Source: Paludibacteraceae bacterium (GTDB taxonomy: Bacteria > Bacteroidota > Bacteroidia > Bacteroidales > Paludibacteraceae). Taken from it: 64,000 bases of DNA. The stretch covers positions 62,001 to 126,000 of the forward strand of contig JARLGW010000001.1 in NCBI GenBank assembly GCA_031292565.1. Direction: 5' to 3'. The notes beneath the pieces were generated by a model, which saw only the letters and a list, made by a program, of their open reading frames with translations, had not been told where the DNA came from and did not search any database. A program made the position numbers and the translations under genes. The first letter of the stretch is position 1. Each line of letters begins with the position of its first letter. Shown here piece by piece: positions 1 through 9,357 of the stretch.

Positions 1-1213
1 ACAGGTTTTTAAGGTGGTTGTTATCCACATTGTTGTCTTTTGCAATTTTAGCGAAGCTATGCCGTGCAATGTGCATGGATATATGTTTTTCTATTTCGGC
101 TTGCTTTGCTATTTTATTAAGATATTTATTTATCAATGCGTTTTTGCCACTTACCGTGTCATCTAGCTTTATAATCATATCGGGTGGGAGCGTGGCTTTT
201 TGTTCCGAGGTTATTGCTTTTGAGTAAGGTGCGTTGCTGTCAAGTAAAGGAAAAATGTAATCAGTGGGCTTACTTTCTTCTTTATAGTAATGATTTAAAA
301 TATTTCGAGCTTTGTCATGTAGGAAAATACTTCGGTCTTTTTTCGTTTTTGCCATGCGATATTCCAAACGGCCATCCTCAGTTATATTACACCAACGCAA
401 TTGTATAAGGTCGCCAGCTCTGATACCTGCTAAATAAAAAGAAAACAGGAAGTAATTACGGCAGTGCCATATTAGGGAGCCTTCCTCTAAATTCAAATCT
501 TCAATAAGCTTTATTTCGGATTCATTCAATTTTTCTTTGGGTGTGCTTACTTCCCTTGTGTATTTATAACCAAGAAATGGGTTTTGTTCCGGTTTTATGA
601 GTTTGTCAATTTCTATTGCACGGTTAATGATAGTTTTGAAAATTCTCAGATTAACAGCTATTGTATTAGGGTGCAACATAGCATCTTGGTTTCGTTCATT
701 TCTCAATGTATGAAGAAAAGCTTCAAACTTAGAAAGCATGGAAGGCGTTAATTCAACAAAAAGAAGGTCTTTCTTTTTGTTGGTTTTTAAAAATGCTTCC
801 AACTTATTGCAAAAGCCATTGTATTTTTTAAAGTTACGGTACCCACCTTCGTTTAATATATCCTTTGTTCTCTGTTTAGCGTATCCCAAGAAAGATGTGT
901 AAACTTCTGTTTCTTTAATAGTAGCTTTTATAAGCTCGGATGAGGCTAGTCCTTTTTCTTTAAGTTCTCTGTATGTTTGTTTTGCTTTTTCTATTTCTTG
1001 AATAAGAGTTTCGTTCCAAACCTTGTGGTTCGGCTCGGATGCTCTAATCCAGTATCCATATTTAGCGTTTGGGTTATAATCTTTCTGACTTTTAAGCTCA
1101 ATAGAAGTACTGATTCGTTTATGTTTTCTATTTTGAGTTATCCGAAGTAATATTTTATATGTACTTTTGTGTGTCGGTTTATTGTTCAGTTCCAAATTGA
1201 ATGATGTTGCCAT
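1..1213 (-). CDS. Tyrosine recombinase / integrase (3' end outside window)
   Basis: Site-specific recombinase that would integrate and excise a mobile element by a tyrosine-linked DNA intermediate. Reading the minus strand from the ATG at 1213 gives 404 codons without a stop. The N-terminal part (about 1-100) is the arm-binding-like domain of Bacteroidota integrases, about 105-210 is a SAM-like core-binding domain, and about 225 onward is the catalytic domain. Catalytic residues visible are Arg265 (AGIRAGDL), a Lys in KTKKDR near 290, and the HIARH box with His381 and Arg384. The final His/Trp and the Tyr nucleophile lie beyond the left edge. An in-frame ATG also exists at 1225, but MATSF is the more typical start. 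The element it mobilises probably lies mostly to the left. Confidence 0.93.
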   Translation of the reverse strand, partial: MATSFNLELNNKPTHKSTYKILLRITQNRKHKRISTSIELKSQKDYNPNAKYGYWIRASEPNHKVWNETLIQEIEKAKQTYRELKEKGLASSELIKATIKETEVYTSFLGYAKQRTKDILNEGGYRNFKKYNGFCNKLEAFLKTNKKKDLLFVELTPSMLSKFEAFLHTLRNERNQDAMLHPNTIAVNLRIFKTIINRAIEIDKLIKPEQNPFLGYKYTREVSTPKEKLNESEIKLIEDLNLEEGSLIWHCRNYFLFSFYLAGIRAGDLIQLRWCNITEDGRLEYRMAKTKKDRSIFLHDKARNILNHYYKEESKPTDYIFPLLDSNAPYSKAITSEQKATLPPDMIIKLDDTVSGKNALINKYLNKIAKQAEIEKHISMHIARHSFAKIAKDNNVDNNHLKNL

Positions 1214-1238
1214 AATTGTAAGCATTGTATTGTATTTA

Positions 1239-1246
1239 CAAATATA
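1239..1246 (-). promoter_or_regulatory. Bacteroidota-type -7 box for the integrase
   Basis: On the minus strand this reads TATATTTG, matching the TAnnTTTG consensus of the Bacteroidota primary sigma factor. It lies about 26 nt before the integrase ATG. No clear TTTG -33 element is seen. Confidence 0.45.
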
Positions 1247-1261
1247 CAAAATACATCTATT

Positions 1262-1283
1262 TTACTGAAACATTACTGAAACA
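1262..1283. repeat. Tandem 11-bp direct repeats beside the integrase
   Basis: TTACTGAAACA occurs twice head to tail (1262-1272 and 1273-1283), and a close third copy, TAACTGAAACC, lies at 1384-1394. Short direct repeats close to a tyrosine recombinase gene are typical of arm-type binding sites in an attachment region. That role is an inference from position. Confidence 0.5.
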
Positions 1284-1419
1284 ATTTCTATATTTAATTA
1301 CATTTGTTTACTTTTAAGTACTTATTTATTAATCACAAAGTACTAGTAATCAATGTAGATATAAGAAATTGAATGAAGTTGAATAACTGAAACCATAGTC
1401 CTGTTTTGGGTACAAAATA

Positions 1420-1466
1420 GCCTCATCAAATATCTGATAATCAGAATTTTGATGAGGCTTTTTTAT
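1420..1466 (+). terminator. Rho-independent terminator
   Basis: GCCTCATCAAA (1420-1430) pairs perfectly with TTTGATGAGGC (1448-1458) and is followed by a T run. No gene on the plus strand ends directly before it, so the transcript it ends may come from a gene interrupted by the element. The rest of 1214-1583 shows no gene. Confidence 0.7.
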
Positions 1467-1583
1467 GTTTTTATTAAAACGATATTGTTTGGTTGTTGTT
1501 TTTTGGTATGTTTGTGGGTGAGAAAAATATATAGAGTGACTATGGAAATTTGCGTTAGTATGTTATTATCCTAAATTATTATA

Positions 1584-1880
1584 ATGATGACGGTAAAACA
1601 AAATGAAATTATGGCTTTTCTCCATGAAAAAGTATTTGATCCAATACTAAATTCCACAGCTTCTAGTGAAATAAAACAAGGAGTTAGACTTACTATAATG
1701 AGATTAGAGAATCAAAAAGATGCTTCTGGTATGGTAAGGTATTTTTGGTCTGCAATTGCGGGAAAAGGAAATGCAATTCAGTTCGCTGATAAATTAAAAG
1801 ATGCAGGATATATTAGATTTGAGGAAGTATTAGAAGAATTTAGAGAAAAATTTACAGATGCGTGGTTGAGAAAAAAATAA
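1584..1880 (+). CDS. Hypothetical small soluble protein
   Basis: A 98-residue protein I do not recognise. It begins with two consecutive ATG codons (1584 and 1587). It is charged and predicted mostly helical, with no signal peptide, membrane segment or cysteine pair. The codon usage is AT-rich and the frame is clean on a short stretch, so it is probably a real gene. It lies between the integrase and a two-TM zinc-ribbon gene, 86 bp upstream of the latter and on the same strand. That position suggests accessory cargo of the left element, but no function can be assigned. Confidence 0.6.
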   Translation: MMTVKQNEIMAFLHEKVFDPILNSTASSEIKQGVRLTIMRLENQKDASGMVRYFWSAIAGKGNAIQFADKLKDAGYIRFEEVLEEFREKFTDAWLRKK

Positions 1881-1966
1881 AAGTATTTGGTACCGTAGGT
1901 TCAATTTCAAAACATGGATTTTCATAAGCTAAAATAAAACAAAGTATACTTTTAAAGTAAACGAAG

Positions 1967-2515
1967 ATGATAATAAAAAAAACAACAAAATCTCCATGGA
2001 TAATAAGCATTAGTACTGCTATTTTTAGTTTGTTCCTTACAATAGGATATGATTACTTTAAAAAAAATCCTTTTTTTACAACAATTGGAACTATATTTAA
2101 TTGGGCATGGAGAACTTTAATAAATGCACTGAATTTTGAATTAAAGATTTGGTGGATATTAATGGCTATTGCTTTTTTTGTAGGAATAATTTATTTAATT
2201 AAAAAATCAAAAGGAGAGGAGCCTGTTTTACCTGATTTTCATACATACAGAGAAGGAAAATTAAAAAAATGGAAATGGACTTGGGATTGGAAATGGAGTA
2301 CTTCAGGGGATGGATGGATAATTACAGATATGGAGGCTCATTGTCCAAATTGTGATACACCAATGATTGATAATTCAAGCATGTACGGATTTAGTTTTGA
2401 TTGTCCGCGTTGTGAATTTCATGCAAGTGACAGTCAATGCGATGAACCTCGTAAAATTGAAAGAATTATTCATGACAATATAGACAGAATGAGAAAAGAA
2501 AACAGTGTCCCCTAA
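1967..2515 (+). CDS. Hypothetical membrane protein with C-terminal zinc ribbon
   Basis: A 182-residue protein of unknown function. Two hydrophobic segments (about 12-28 and 60-80) bracket an aromatic loop. A Trp/Lys-rich stretch (about 98-110) then leads to a cytosolic-looking domain with CPNC (about 127-130) and CPRC (about 147-150), a four-cysteine zinc ribbon. The shape suggests a membrane-anchored sensor or adaptor. It follows the 98-residue gene on the same strand and may be co-transcribed with it. Both sit between an integrase and two tRNA genes, so mobile-element cargo is likely. I know no named family for it. Confidence 0.65.
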   Translation: MIIKKTTKSPWIISISTAIFSLFLTIGYDYFKKNPFFTTIGTIFNWAWRTLINALNFELKIWWILMAIAFFVGIIYLIKKSKGEEPVLPDFHTYREGKLKKWKWTWDWKWSTSGDGWIITDMEAHCPNCDTPMIDNSSMYGFSFDCPRCEFHASDSQCDEPRKIERIIHDNIDRMRKENSVP

Positions 2516-2637
2516 CCCGTATTTTCAAATGTACCCAACAACAATGGCGCAATGTAGTTGCAAGCCCTGTGCATTTCTAAATTCAGCCAATCCTTCCTCG
2601 AATTCAGTTTTGGGGTTGTACAAAGTGAAATTTTATG

Positions 2638-2645
2638 TATCTTTG
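2638..2645 (+). promoter_or_regulatory. Candidate -7 box upstream of tRNA-Leu
   Basis: TATCTTTG matches TAnnTTTG. It lies about 95 nt before the tRNA, which would leave a long 5' leader. A TTTG at 2609-2612 is a poor -33 candidate because the spacing is longer than usual. Confidence 0.35.
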
Positions 2646-2741
2646 CTTGTCCTTTTAAAAGCTCTGTTCGGAGCAAGGCGAAGATTAGAAAAGAGACAGT
2701 TCAAACGAGTGCTGTTTTTTCGCTGTAAGGATAAATTTAAT

Positions 2742-2825
2742 GCGTTAGTGGTGAAATTGGTATACACGCTACTTTGAGGGGGTAGTGGGCGCAAGCCTGT
2801 GTGAGTTCGAGTCTCATCTAGCGCA
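2742..2825 (+). tRNA. tRNA-Leu (anticodon GAG)
   Basis: An 84-nt class II tRNA. The acceptor stem GCGTTAG (2742-2748) pairs with CTAGCGC (2818-2824), with A2825 as discriminator and no encoded CCA. The anticodon arm CTACT / GGTAG has a TTGAGGG loop, giving GAG, which reads CUC leucine codons. There is a long variable arm and a T arm with GTTCGAGTC. Confidence 0.95.
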
Positions 2826-2836
2826 CTTAACAAGCA

Positions 2837-2869
2837 ATCCCGTTGATATTTTTCAACGGGATTTTTTTA
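2837..2869 (+). terminator. Terminator after tRNA-Leu
   Basis: ATCCCGTTGA (2837-2846) pairs with TCAACGGGAT (2853-2862) across a six-nucleotide loop and is followed by seven T residues. Confidence 0.9.
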
Positions 2870-2926
2870 TTGTAAAAAACTTTACGTTTTTGTTGAATTT
2901 TTATCTTTAAATAAAGAATTGTTTCT

Positions 2927-2934
2927 TAATTTTG
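2927..2934 (+). promoter_or_regulatory. -7 box for tRNA-Gly
   Basis: TAATTTTG fits TAnnTTTG and lies 12 nt before the mature tRNA, a spacing that suits a start just upstream of the tRNA 5' end. Confidence 0.6.
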
Positions 2935-2946
2935 TTCATTGCTATC

Positions 2947-3019
2947 GCGGAAGTAGCTCAGTTGGTAGAGCACAACCTTCCCAAGGTTGGGGTCGCGGGT
3001 TCGAGTCCCGTTTTCCGCT
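2947..3019 (+). tRNA. tRNA-Gly (anticodon CCC)
   Basis: A 73-nt tRNA. The acceptor stem GCGGAAG pairs with TTTCCGC, with T3019 as discriminator. The anticodon stem CAACC / GGTTG carries loop TTCCCAA, so the anticodon is CCC (codon GGG). The T arm is GCGGG TTCGAGT CCCGT. CCA is not encoded. Confidence 0.95.
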
Positions 3020-3028
3020 CATTGTTTT

Positions 3029-3063
3029 AAGGTAAGGCTTTTTTTAAGCTTTACCTTTTTTTT
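3029..3063 (+). terminator. Terminator after tRNA-Gly
   Basis: AAGGTAAGGCTT pairs with AAGCTTTACCTT with one mismatch, followed by a long T run. Confidence 0.85.
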
Positions 3064-3142
3064 ATCTTCGGCTTATATCTTCAAGGTTCTATTTTCGTTT
3101 AAAAATCTCACGTAAAACAATCTTTAACTAAATAAAATACTG

Positions 3143-3150
3143 TAAATTTG
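3143..3150 (+). promoter_or_regulatory. -7 box for mutA
   Basis: TAAATTTG fits TAnnTTTG and lies 39 nt before the mutA ATG. It overlaps the alternative TTG start at 3148, which argues against that longer reading. Confidence 0.6.
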
Positions 3151-3189
3151 TGCCTTTCAAAAAATATTTTCAAACCACAACTTTATATT

Positions 3190-5037
3190 ATGGCAGATAA
3201 TAGACAGAAATTGTTTTCGGAATTTCCACCCGTTACCACCGCGCAATGGATGGAAAGAATCACGGCCGACTTAAAAGGAGCCGACTTTGAAAAAAAACTT
3301 GTTTGGCGAACAAACGAGGGATTTAAAGTAATGCCTTTCTACCGACAGGAGGACATTGAAAATATCTCCGCTACCGATTCATTTCCGGGTGAATTCCCGT
3401 ACGTGCGTGGTACTAAAAAAACAAATGAGTGGTATGTGCGTCAGGAAATTGAGGTAACAACCGCTGCCGAAGCTAACAAAAAAGCATTGGAGATACTGAA
3501 CAAGGGGGTAGATTCCATCGGCTTTGTTTTATCGGCCGATTTGGTGAGCCAACAAACCGTTGACACCTTACTGAAAGGCATTAGCTTGGAGTGCATCGAA
3601 CTTAACTTCCGCACCTGCTACAAAGAGTCGGCTAAACTCGTTACGTTACTAGCCGATTACGTGAAGAAAAACAACATCGACGCTGCAAAAGTGCAAGGTT
3701 CGGTTAACTTCGACCCCTTCAAACGCATGTTGGAAAAAGGCAAGGATGCCGAAAACATCGCGGCTCTTGCCACCGAATTGGTAAAAGCTTCCGAATCTCT
3801 TCCAAAGTTCCGTGTGCTAGGTGCTAACCCCTATATCTTCAACAACGCCGGAGCTTATATAGTACAAGAGCTGGGCTTTGGGTTGGCCTATGGTAACGAA
3901 TACCTCAAGCAACTTACCGAAGCCGGACAACCTGCCGCGCTGGTAGCTAAAAAAATCAAATTTAGCTTTGGCATTAGTTCCAACTACTTTATGGAAATAG
4001 CCAAATTCCGTGCAGCTCGTCTGCTATGGGCTAAAATTGTAGAAGCTTACGGGATAGGTAACGATGACAAATGTGCAGCCAAGATGAACGTTCATGCCAT
4101 CACTTCAGACTGGAATCAAACCGTTTACGATGCACATGTAAACTTGCTGCGCTCTCAAACAGAATCAATGTCGGCCACCCTGGGTGGTGTGGATTCGCTT
4201 ACCGTTAGCCCTTTCGACAAGGCATTTAAAACGCCCGACGATTTCTCCGAACGTATTGCCCGCAACCAACAATTATTGTTGAAGGAAGAATCTCATTTCG
4301 ATAAAGTGGTAGATCCTTCCGCCGGCTCTTATTATATTGAAAACCTTACGCTTGCCATCGCGCAGGAAGCTTGGAAACATTTCCTGGAAGTGGAAGACAA
4401 AGGCGGTTTCTACGCTGCCGTGAAAGAAGGCTTTATTCAAGCTCAAATTCAAGCATCATCTACCGCCCGTGCCAATGCCATTGCCAGCCGCAAGGAAATT
4501 CTGTTGGGTACAAACCAATTTCCTAACTTCAACGAACAGGCTGCCGCTAAAATAGAAAAAAGCACCGCTTGCGATAAAGCTGCCGATGCCACGATTGAAA
4601 CGCTCACCTACAACCGTGGTGCCGAGCAATTTGAAGCACTTCGACTGGCTACCGAAAAAGCAACTAAACGCCCTAAAGCCTTTATGCTCACCATCGGAAG
4701 CCTAGCATTCCGTTTAGCACGTGCGCAATTCTCCAGCAACTTCTTTGCCTGTGCAGGCTACGAAGTGGTGGACAACCTGGGCTTCAAAACGATAGACGAA
4801 GGCGTTGCCGCTGCTCAAAAAGCGGGTGCGGACATCATCGTGCTTTGCTCAAGCGACGACGAATATGCAGAACTAGCCCCGGCAGCATTCAAAGCCATCG
4901 GCGGCAAACAACTCTTTGTAGTAGCCGGTTCGCCCGCCTGCATGGACGACCTCAAAGCCCAAGGCATAGAGCATTTCGTACATGTTCGCAGCAACGTGCT
5001 GGAAACCCTGAAAGCGTTTAATGCAAAGTTGGTTTAG
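3190..5037 (+). CDS. mutA: Methylmalonyl-CoA mutase, small (beta) subunit
   Basis: Non-catalytic partner of MutB in the B12-dependent interconversion of succinyl-CoA and methylmalonyl-CoA, used in propionate formation. The 615-residue product has the TIM-barrel mutase domain (about 40-450) and a C-terminal flavodoxin-like domain that lacks the cobalamin-binding DxHxxG motif, as expected for the small subunit. The ATG at 3190 (MADNRQKLF) is preferred. A longer reading from TTG at 3148 would begin inside the promoter -7 box. mutB follows, but a 450-bp insertion with its own gene separates them. The stop codon lies inside the left inverted repeat of that insertion. Codon usage is GC-richer than in the inserted gene. 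Confidence 0.96.
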   Translation: MADNRQKLFSEFPPVTTAQWMERITADLKGADFEKKLVWRTNEGFKVMPFYRQEDIENISATDSFPGEFPYVRGTKKTNEWYVRQEIEVTTAAEANKKALEILNKGVDSIGFVLSADLVSQQTVDTLLKGISLECIELNFRTCYKESAKLVTLLADYVKKNNIDAAKVQGSVNFDPFKRMLEKGKDAENIAALATELVKASESLPKFRVLGANPYIFNNAGAYIVQELGFGLAYGNEYLKQLTEAGQPAALVAKKIKFSFGISSNYFMEIAKFRAARLLWAKIVEAYGIGNDDKCAAKMNVHAITSDWNQTVYDAHVNLLRSQTESMSATLGGVDSLTVSPFDKAFKTPDDFSERIARNQQLLLKEESHFDKVVDPSAGSYYIENLTLAIAQEAWKHFLEVEDKGGFYAAVKEGFIQAQIQASSTARANAIASRKEILLGTNQFPNFNEQAAAKIEKSTACDKAADATIETLTYNRGAEQFEALRLATEKATKRPKAFMLTIGSLAFRLARAQFSSNFFACAGYEVVDNLGFKTIDEGVAAAQKAGADIIVLCSSDDEYAELAPAAFKAIGGKQLFVVAGSPACMDDLKAQGIEHFVHVRSNVLETLKAFNAKLV

Positions 5038-5059
5038 AATAAAGAGCAAAGAACAAAGA
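5033..5059. repeat. Left 27-bp inverted repeat of the mutA/mutB insertion
   Basis: Begins TTTAGAATAAAGAG and matches the reverse complement of 5464-5490 at 26 of 27 positions. Its first bases contain the mutA stop codon. An AAAGAGYAAAGA unit is repeated directly in this arm (5041-5052 and 5055-5066). Confidence 0.9.
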
Positions 5060-5081
5060 GTAAAGATAGAAAACGGGAGCT

Positions 5082-5438
5082 GTGCATAATTTTAGAAAAT
5101 TAGATATTTGGACAAAATCAATGAGTTTGGTAACTGAAATTTATCAGTTAACAAATTTATTTCCGGCTCACGAGCGATTTGGATTAATATCGCAAATGCA
5201 ACGTGCAGCAGTATCTCTGCCAACAAATATTGCCGAAGGTTCTGCAAAATCAAGTAATAAAGATTTTGCCCGTTTTTTAGAAATGTCTATTGGTTCTTCG
5301 CTCGAATTGGAAACTGAACTAACTATTGCTTTAAATCTAAAATATATTGATTCAGTGGTTTTTGAGTCTATTCAAGATAAAATCATTGAGCTTCAAAAAA
5401 TGATAATAGGATTTAAAAATAAATTGAATAAGGAATAG
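5082..5438 (+). CDS. Four-helix-bundle protein of the S23 / 23S rRNA intervening-sequence family
   Basis: A 118-residue, mostly helical protein that matches the family first seen inside 23S rRNA intervening sequences. It has the typical opening FRKLDIWTKSM, the central SLPTNIAEGSAK motif and the RFLEMSIGSSLELET segment. Members assemble as helical bundles, and their molecular role is not settled. The start is GTG at 5082, with GGGAG a few bases upstream. The gene sits between mutA and mutB, bracketed by 27-bp inverted repeats, and is clearly more AT-rich than either neighbour. The unit thus has the layout of an IVS (a gene within a long hairpin), but in a protein operon instead of rRNA. Confidence 0.92.
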   Translation: MHNFRKLDIWTKSMSLVTEIYQLTNLFPAHERFGLISQMQRAAVSLPTNIAEGSAKSSNKDFARFLEMSIGSSLELETELTIALNLKYIDSVVFESIQDKIIELQKMIIGFKNKLNKE

Positions 5439-5463
5439 CATCGAAACAAAGTAATGTTCGCAG

Positions 5464-5490
5464 TCTTTGTTCTTTACTCTTTATTCTAAA
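5464..5490. repeat. Right 27-bp inverted repeat of the mutA/mutB insertion
   Basis: Reverse complement of 5033-5059 with one difference. It ends 12 nt before the mutB ATG. In RNA the two arms would pair and place the four-helix-bundle gene in the loop. Confidence 0.9.
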
Positions 5491-5502
5491 AATCTAAATT
5501 AA

Positions 5503-7628
<2,126 letters not shown>

Positions 7629-7629
<1 letters not shown>

Positions 7630-7730
7630 GCTTCGGCTTCGCTCAGCCACCGGGTTTCGACTTCGCTCAACCGCCGGATATTTACTGTCCGTGGTGCCTG
7701 AGCGTAGCCGAAGGCAGTCGAAGCCACACC
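7629..7730. repeat. REP-like palindrome (family A), copy 1
   Basis: Two units in the CTTCGACTTCGCTCA sense (7629-7653, 7654-7677) face a unit in the TGCCTGAGCG sense (7690-7730), giving an imperfect palindrome of about 100 bp directly after mutB. Related units occur at 8281-8310, 8353-8402, 27177-27204 and 30103-30127, all just past gene ends. Confidence 0.8.
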
Positions 7731-7745
7731 AATACATTATAATTA

Positions 7746-7784
7746 CAAGGGTTTCACATTTGTGGAGCCCTTGTTTTGTTTTTG
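7746..7784 (+). terminator. Terminator of mutB
   Basis: CAAGGGTTTCACA pairs with TGTGGAGCCCTTG (two G-T pairs) around a TT loop and is followed by TTTTGTTTTT. It is a strong rho-independent hairpin. The T tail also supplies the -33 TTTG of the next gene. Confidence 0.85.
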
Positions 7785-7805
7785 AGTATATTGTATTTAC
7801 ATTTG
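7775..7805 (+). promoter_or_regulatory. Bacteroidota promoter for the 7829 gene
   Basis: TTTG at 7775-7778, a 19-nt spacer, and TACATTTG at 7798-7805. Both elements and the spacing match the consensus. Confidence 0.65.
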
Positions 7806-7828
7806 CTGATACATATTTATTAATAGCT

Positions 7829-8266
7829 ATGGACAATCAACTTTTGTATTCACCAATAAACGAGAAACAGGAATTAGATGAACTTGTTGATAAAATTATA
7901 AATAAGTGTCCTGAGCATACTCGTTTTAGTTTATATGATTTGATCTATAGTTTCAATGAACCTGAAAAAAAGATTTCTTATTATGATGATCAAAAAAAAT
8001 TAGCAAAATATTTAGAGTCATTTGGATATTTTGATCAAGAAAAATATTTTATCACACTTAATGAACACGGGAGAGAGACAAAACGAAACGGTGGACATCT
8101 CAAAAGTCTTCAATTAAAGAAGGAAGAATCTGAAAGAAGAACTGAAAAAGAAAATTTAGAAGTTGATCAATTAAGATGGTTTGTGAAAACAAAATGGTTG
8201 CCGTTAATATTTTCGGGATTAGCATTAATCATATCAATATTAGCATTATTAAGAGGTAATAAATAA
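7829..8266 (+). CDS. Hypothetical C-terminally membrane-anchored protein
   Basis: A 145-residue protein of unknown function. I use the ATG at 7829 (MDNQLLYSP), because a longer reading from 7691 runs through a repeat, a terminator and the promoter. Residues 1-85 look like a small winged-helix-type fold that includes SLYDLIYSF. Residues 90-115 are a charged helical linker, and about 120-140 is one transmembrane helix, so it is probably a tail-anchored protein. It is AT-rich compared with mutB and is bracketed by direct copies of the family A repeat and its flanking sequence (7690-7785 and 8372-8470), which suggests it arrived or moves as a unit. Confidence 0.6.
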   Translation: MDNQLLYSPINEKQELDELVDKIINKCPEHTRFSLYDLIYSFNEPEKKISYYDDQKKLAKYLESFGYFDQEKYFITLNEHGRETKRNGGHLKSLQLKKEESERRTEKENLEVDQLRWFVKTKWLPLIFSGLALIISILALLRGNK

Positions 8267-8280
8267 TAATGATTTTGGCG

Positions 8281-8402
8281 TGTGGCTTCGGCTCCGCTCA
8301 GCCACCGGGGAGTTGTGAAGTTGCGATTAATCTTTTTCTAATTAAAATCACTGGCCGTGGTGCCTGAGCCTACTCGTGGTGCCTGAGCGGAGTCGAAGGC
8401 AG
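8281..8402. repeat. REP-like palindrome (family A), copies 2 and 3
   Basis: A unit at 8281-8310 in one sense and a doubled unit at 8353-8402 in the other form a second imperfect palindrome just past the 7829 gene. The following stretch to about 8470 resembles the sequence after copy 1 (AATTACAnGGGT, then GCCC and TTTTGTTT), so the gene lies between direct repeats of about 100 bp. Confidence 0.75.
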
Positions 8403-8472
8403 GCAATGTCACTATTCCAATAATATAATGAATTACATGGGTATATGAGAAAAGCCCTCGTTTTGTTTAAAC

Positions 8473-8579
8473 CTACCCTGTCAGCAGTCGGAAGACTCTG
8501 ACAGCGGTTTCTCATCAAATATACAAATACAAATACAGAATACAACCGCTGACAAGGTTTTCAACCGTTGTCAGGGTTT
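8473..8579. repeat. Palindromic repeat (family B), left copy
   Basis: Runs from CTACCCTGTCAGCAGTCGG to GTTGTCAGGGTTT and is nearly identical to 9358-9450. This copy has an extra short run of ACAAAT units in the middle. Its outer arms of about 35 nt are imperfect inverted repeats of each other. It lies upstream of the MntA-HepT pair. Confidence 0.9.
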
Positions 8580-8685
8580 TAATACACGTATAGGTGGACA
8601 CGGATTTTACTTTCGTTGTCCGTTTTTTATTTTTATTCGGTTAATGGGATTGAAGTAAAGTATTTTTCTTTTCCTTTTCTTTTCC

Positions 8686-8693
8686 TATCTTTG
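8686..8693 (+). promoter_or_regulatory. -7 box for mntA-hepT
   Basis: TATCTTTG, matching TAnnTTTG, lies 19 nt before the preferred mntA ATG. Confidence 0.55.
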
Positions 8694-8712
8694 TGATAAA
8701 TAATTGAGAACG

Positions 8713-9048
8713 ATGTATATATCCGACGAAATATCGAAACACGAAAATGATTTTATAGCCTTGTGCAAAGAGCATAAAGTGAAGTCGTTGTATGCTTTTG
8801 GTTCTTCGGTAACTAATCGATTCGATTACGAGCATAGTGATATTGATTTGCTAGTGGAAATTGATGCTCCCGACCCCATGGAGCGGGGTGAAAAGCTGCT
8901 TTCGCTATGGGATAAATTTGAAGCCTTTTTTCAACGCAAGGTGGATTTACTTACCAATGCATCTATCCACAACCGTTTTTTGCGCCAAAGCATTGATACA
9001 ACCAAAATATTAATTTATGACGGATCAGGGAAAGAAGTATTTGGCTGA
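8713..9048 (+). CDS. mntA: MntA-type minimal nucleotidyltransferase (antitoxin)
   Basis: Antitoxin of a type VII HEPN/MNT toxin-antitoxin pair. In characterised pairs it transfers AMP to a tyrosine of the HEPN toxin and so inactivates it. The 111-residue protein shows the nucleotidyltransferase signature with Gly30-Ser31, then Asp43 and Asp45 (SDIDLL), and a third acidic residue at Asp78 (KVDLL). ATG 8713 is chosen over TTG 8704. Its end overlaps hepT by 32 nt, so the two are translationally coupled. The pair is bracketed by near-identical copies of the family B palindrome. Confidence 0.88.
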   Translation: MYISDEISKHENDFIALCKEHKVKSLYAFGSSVTNRFDYEHSDIDLLVEIDAPDPMERGEKLLSLWDKFEAFFQRKVDLLTNASIHNRFLRQSIDTTKILIYDGSGKEVFG

Positions 9049-9346
9049 TGTATTACGTGCCATTGAATTAATAGACGGGTTTGTAAAGTCAACACCTACA
9101 TTTATTGATTATGCAAACGATTTGAAAACCCAAAGTGCGGTGGAACGTCAGTTGGGGATAATAGGGGAGGCAGTGAATAAATTTGACAAACTTTTCCCGG
9201 ATGAAAGTATTCAACATGCACGTCAAATTGTAGGCTTTCGCAATCGTTTGATTCATGCTTACGATGCCGTGGATGCTTCTATGATTTGGGTAATTATCAA
9301 TAGGCATTTGAGTCCGTTGAAAGAAGAAGTTGAAAATAAATTGTAG
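9017..9346 (+). CDS. hepT: HepT-type HEPN ribonuclease toxin (DUF86)
   Basis: Toxin partner of MntA: a small all-helical HEPN RNase that cleaves RNA when it is not modified. The 109-residue protein carries the RX4HXY motif with Arg75, His80 and Tyr82 (RNRLIHAY). Tyr82 is the position AMPylated in studied homologues. All key residues are intact, so the toxin should be functional. The start ATG lies inside mntA. The right-hand family B repeat begins 12 nt after the stop. Confidence 0.9.
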   Translation: MTDQGKKYLADVLRAIELIDGFVKSTPTFIDYANDLKTQSAVERQLGIIGEAVNKFDKLFPDESIQHARQIVGFRNRLIHAYDAVDASMIWVIINRHLSPLKEEVENKL

Positions 9347-9357
9347 AAAATATACCA

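Noticed and set aside
2505-2777. Plus-strand open frame of 90 codons
   Set aside because: Runs into tRNA-Leu and has no domain or promoter arrangement of its own.
1-2825. Integration of the left element into tRNA-Leu
   Set aside because: The integrase lies on the 5' side of the tRNA, about 1.5 kb away, with unrelated genes between, so the tRNA 3' end is not the junction.
2633-2833. Minus-strand open frame of 66 codons
   Set aside because: It is antisense to tRNA-Leu. The DETRTHTGL peptide is the well-known false translation of tRNA complement.
3029-3190. Cobalamin riboswitch before mutA
   Set aside because: Only a tRNA terminator and a promoter box fit in this gap.
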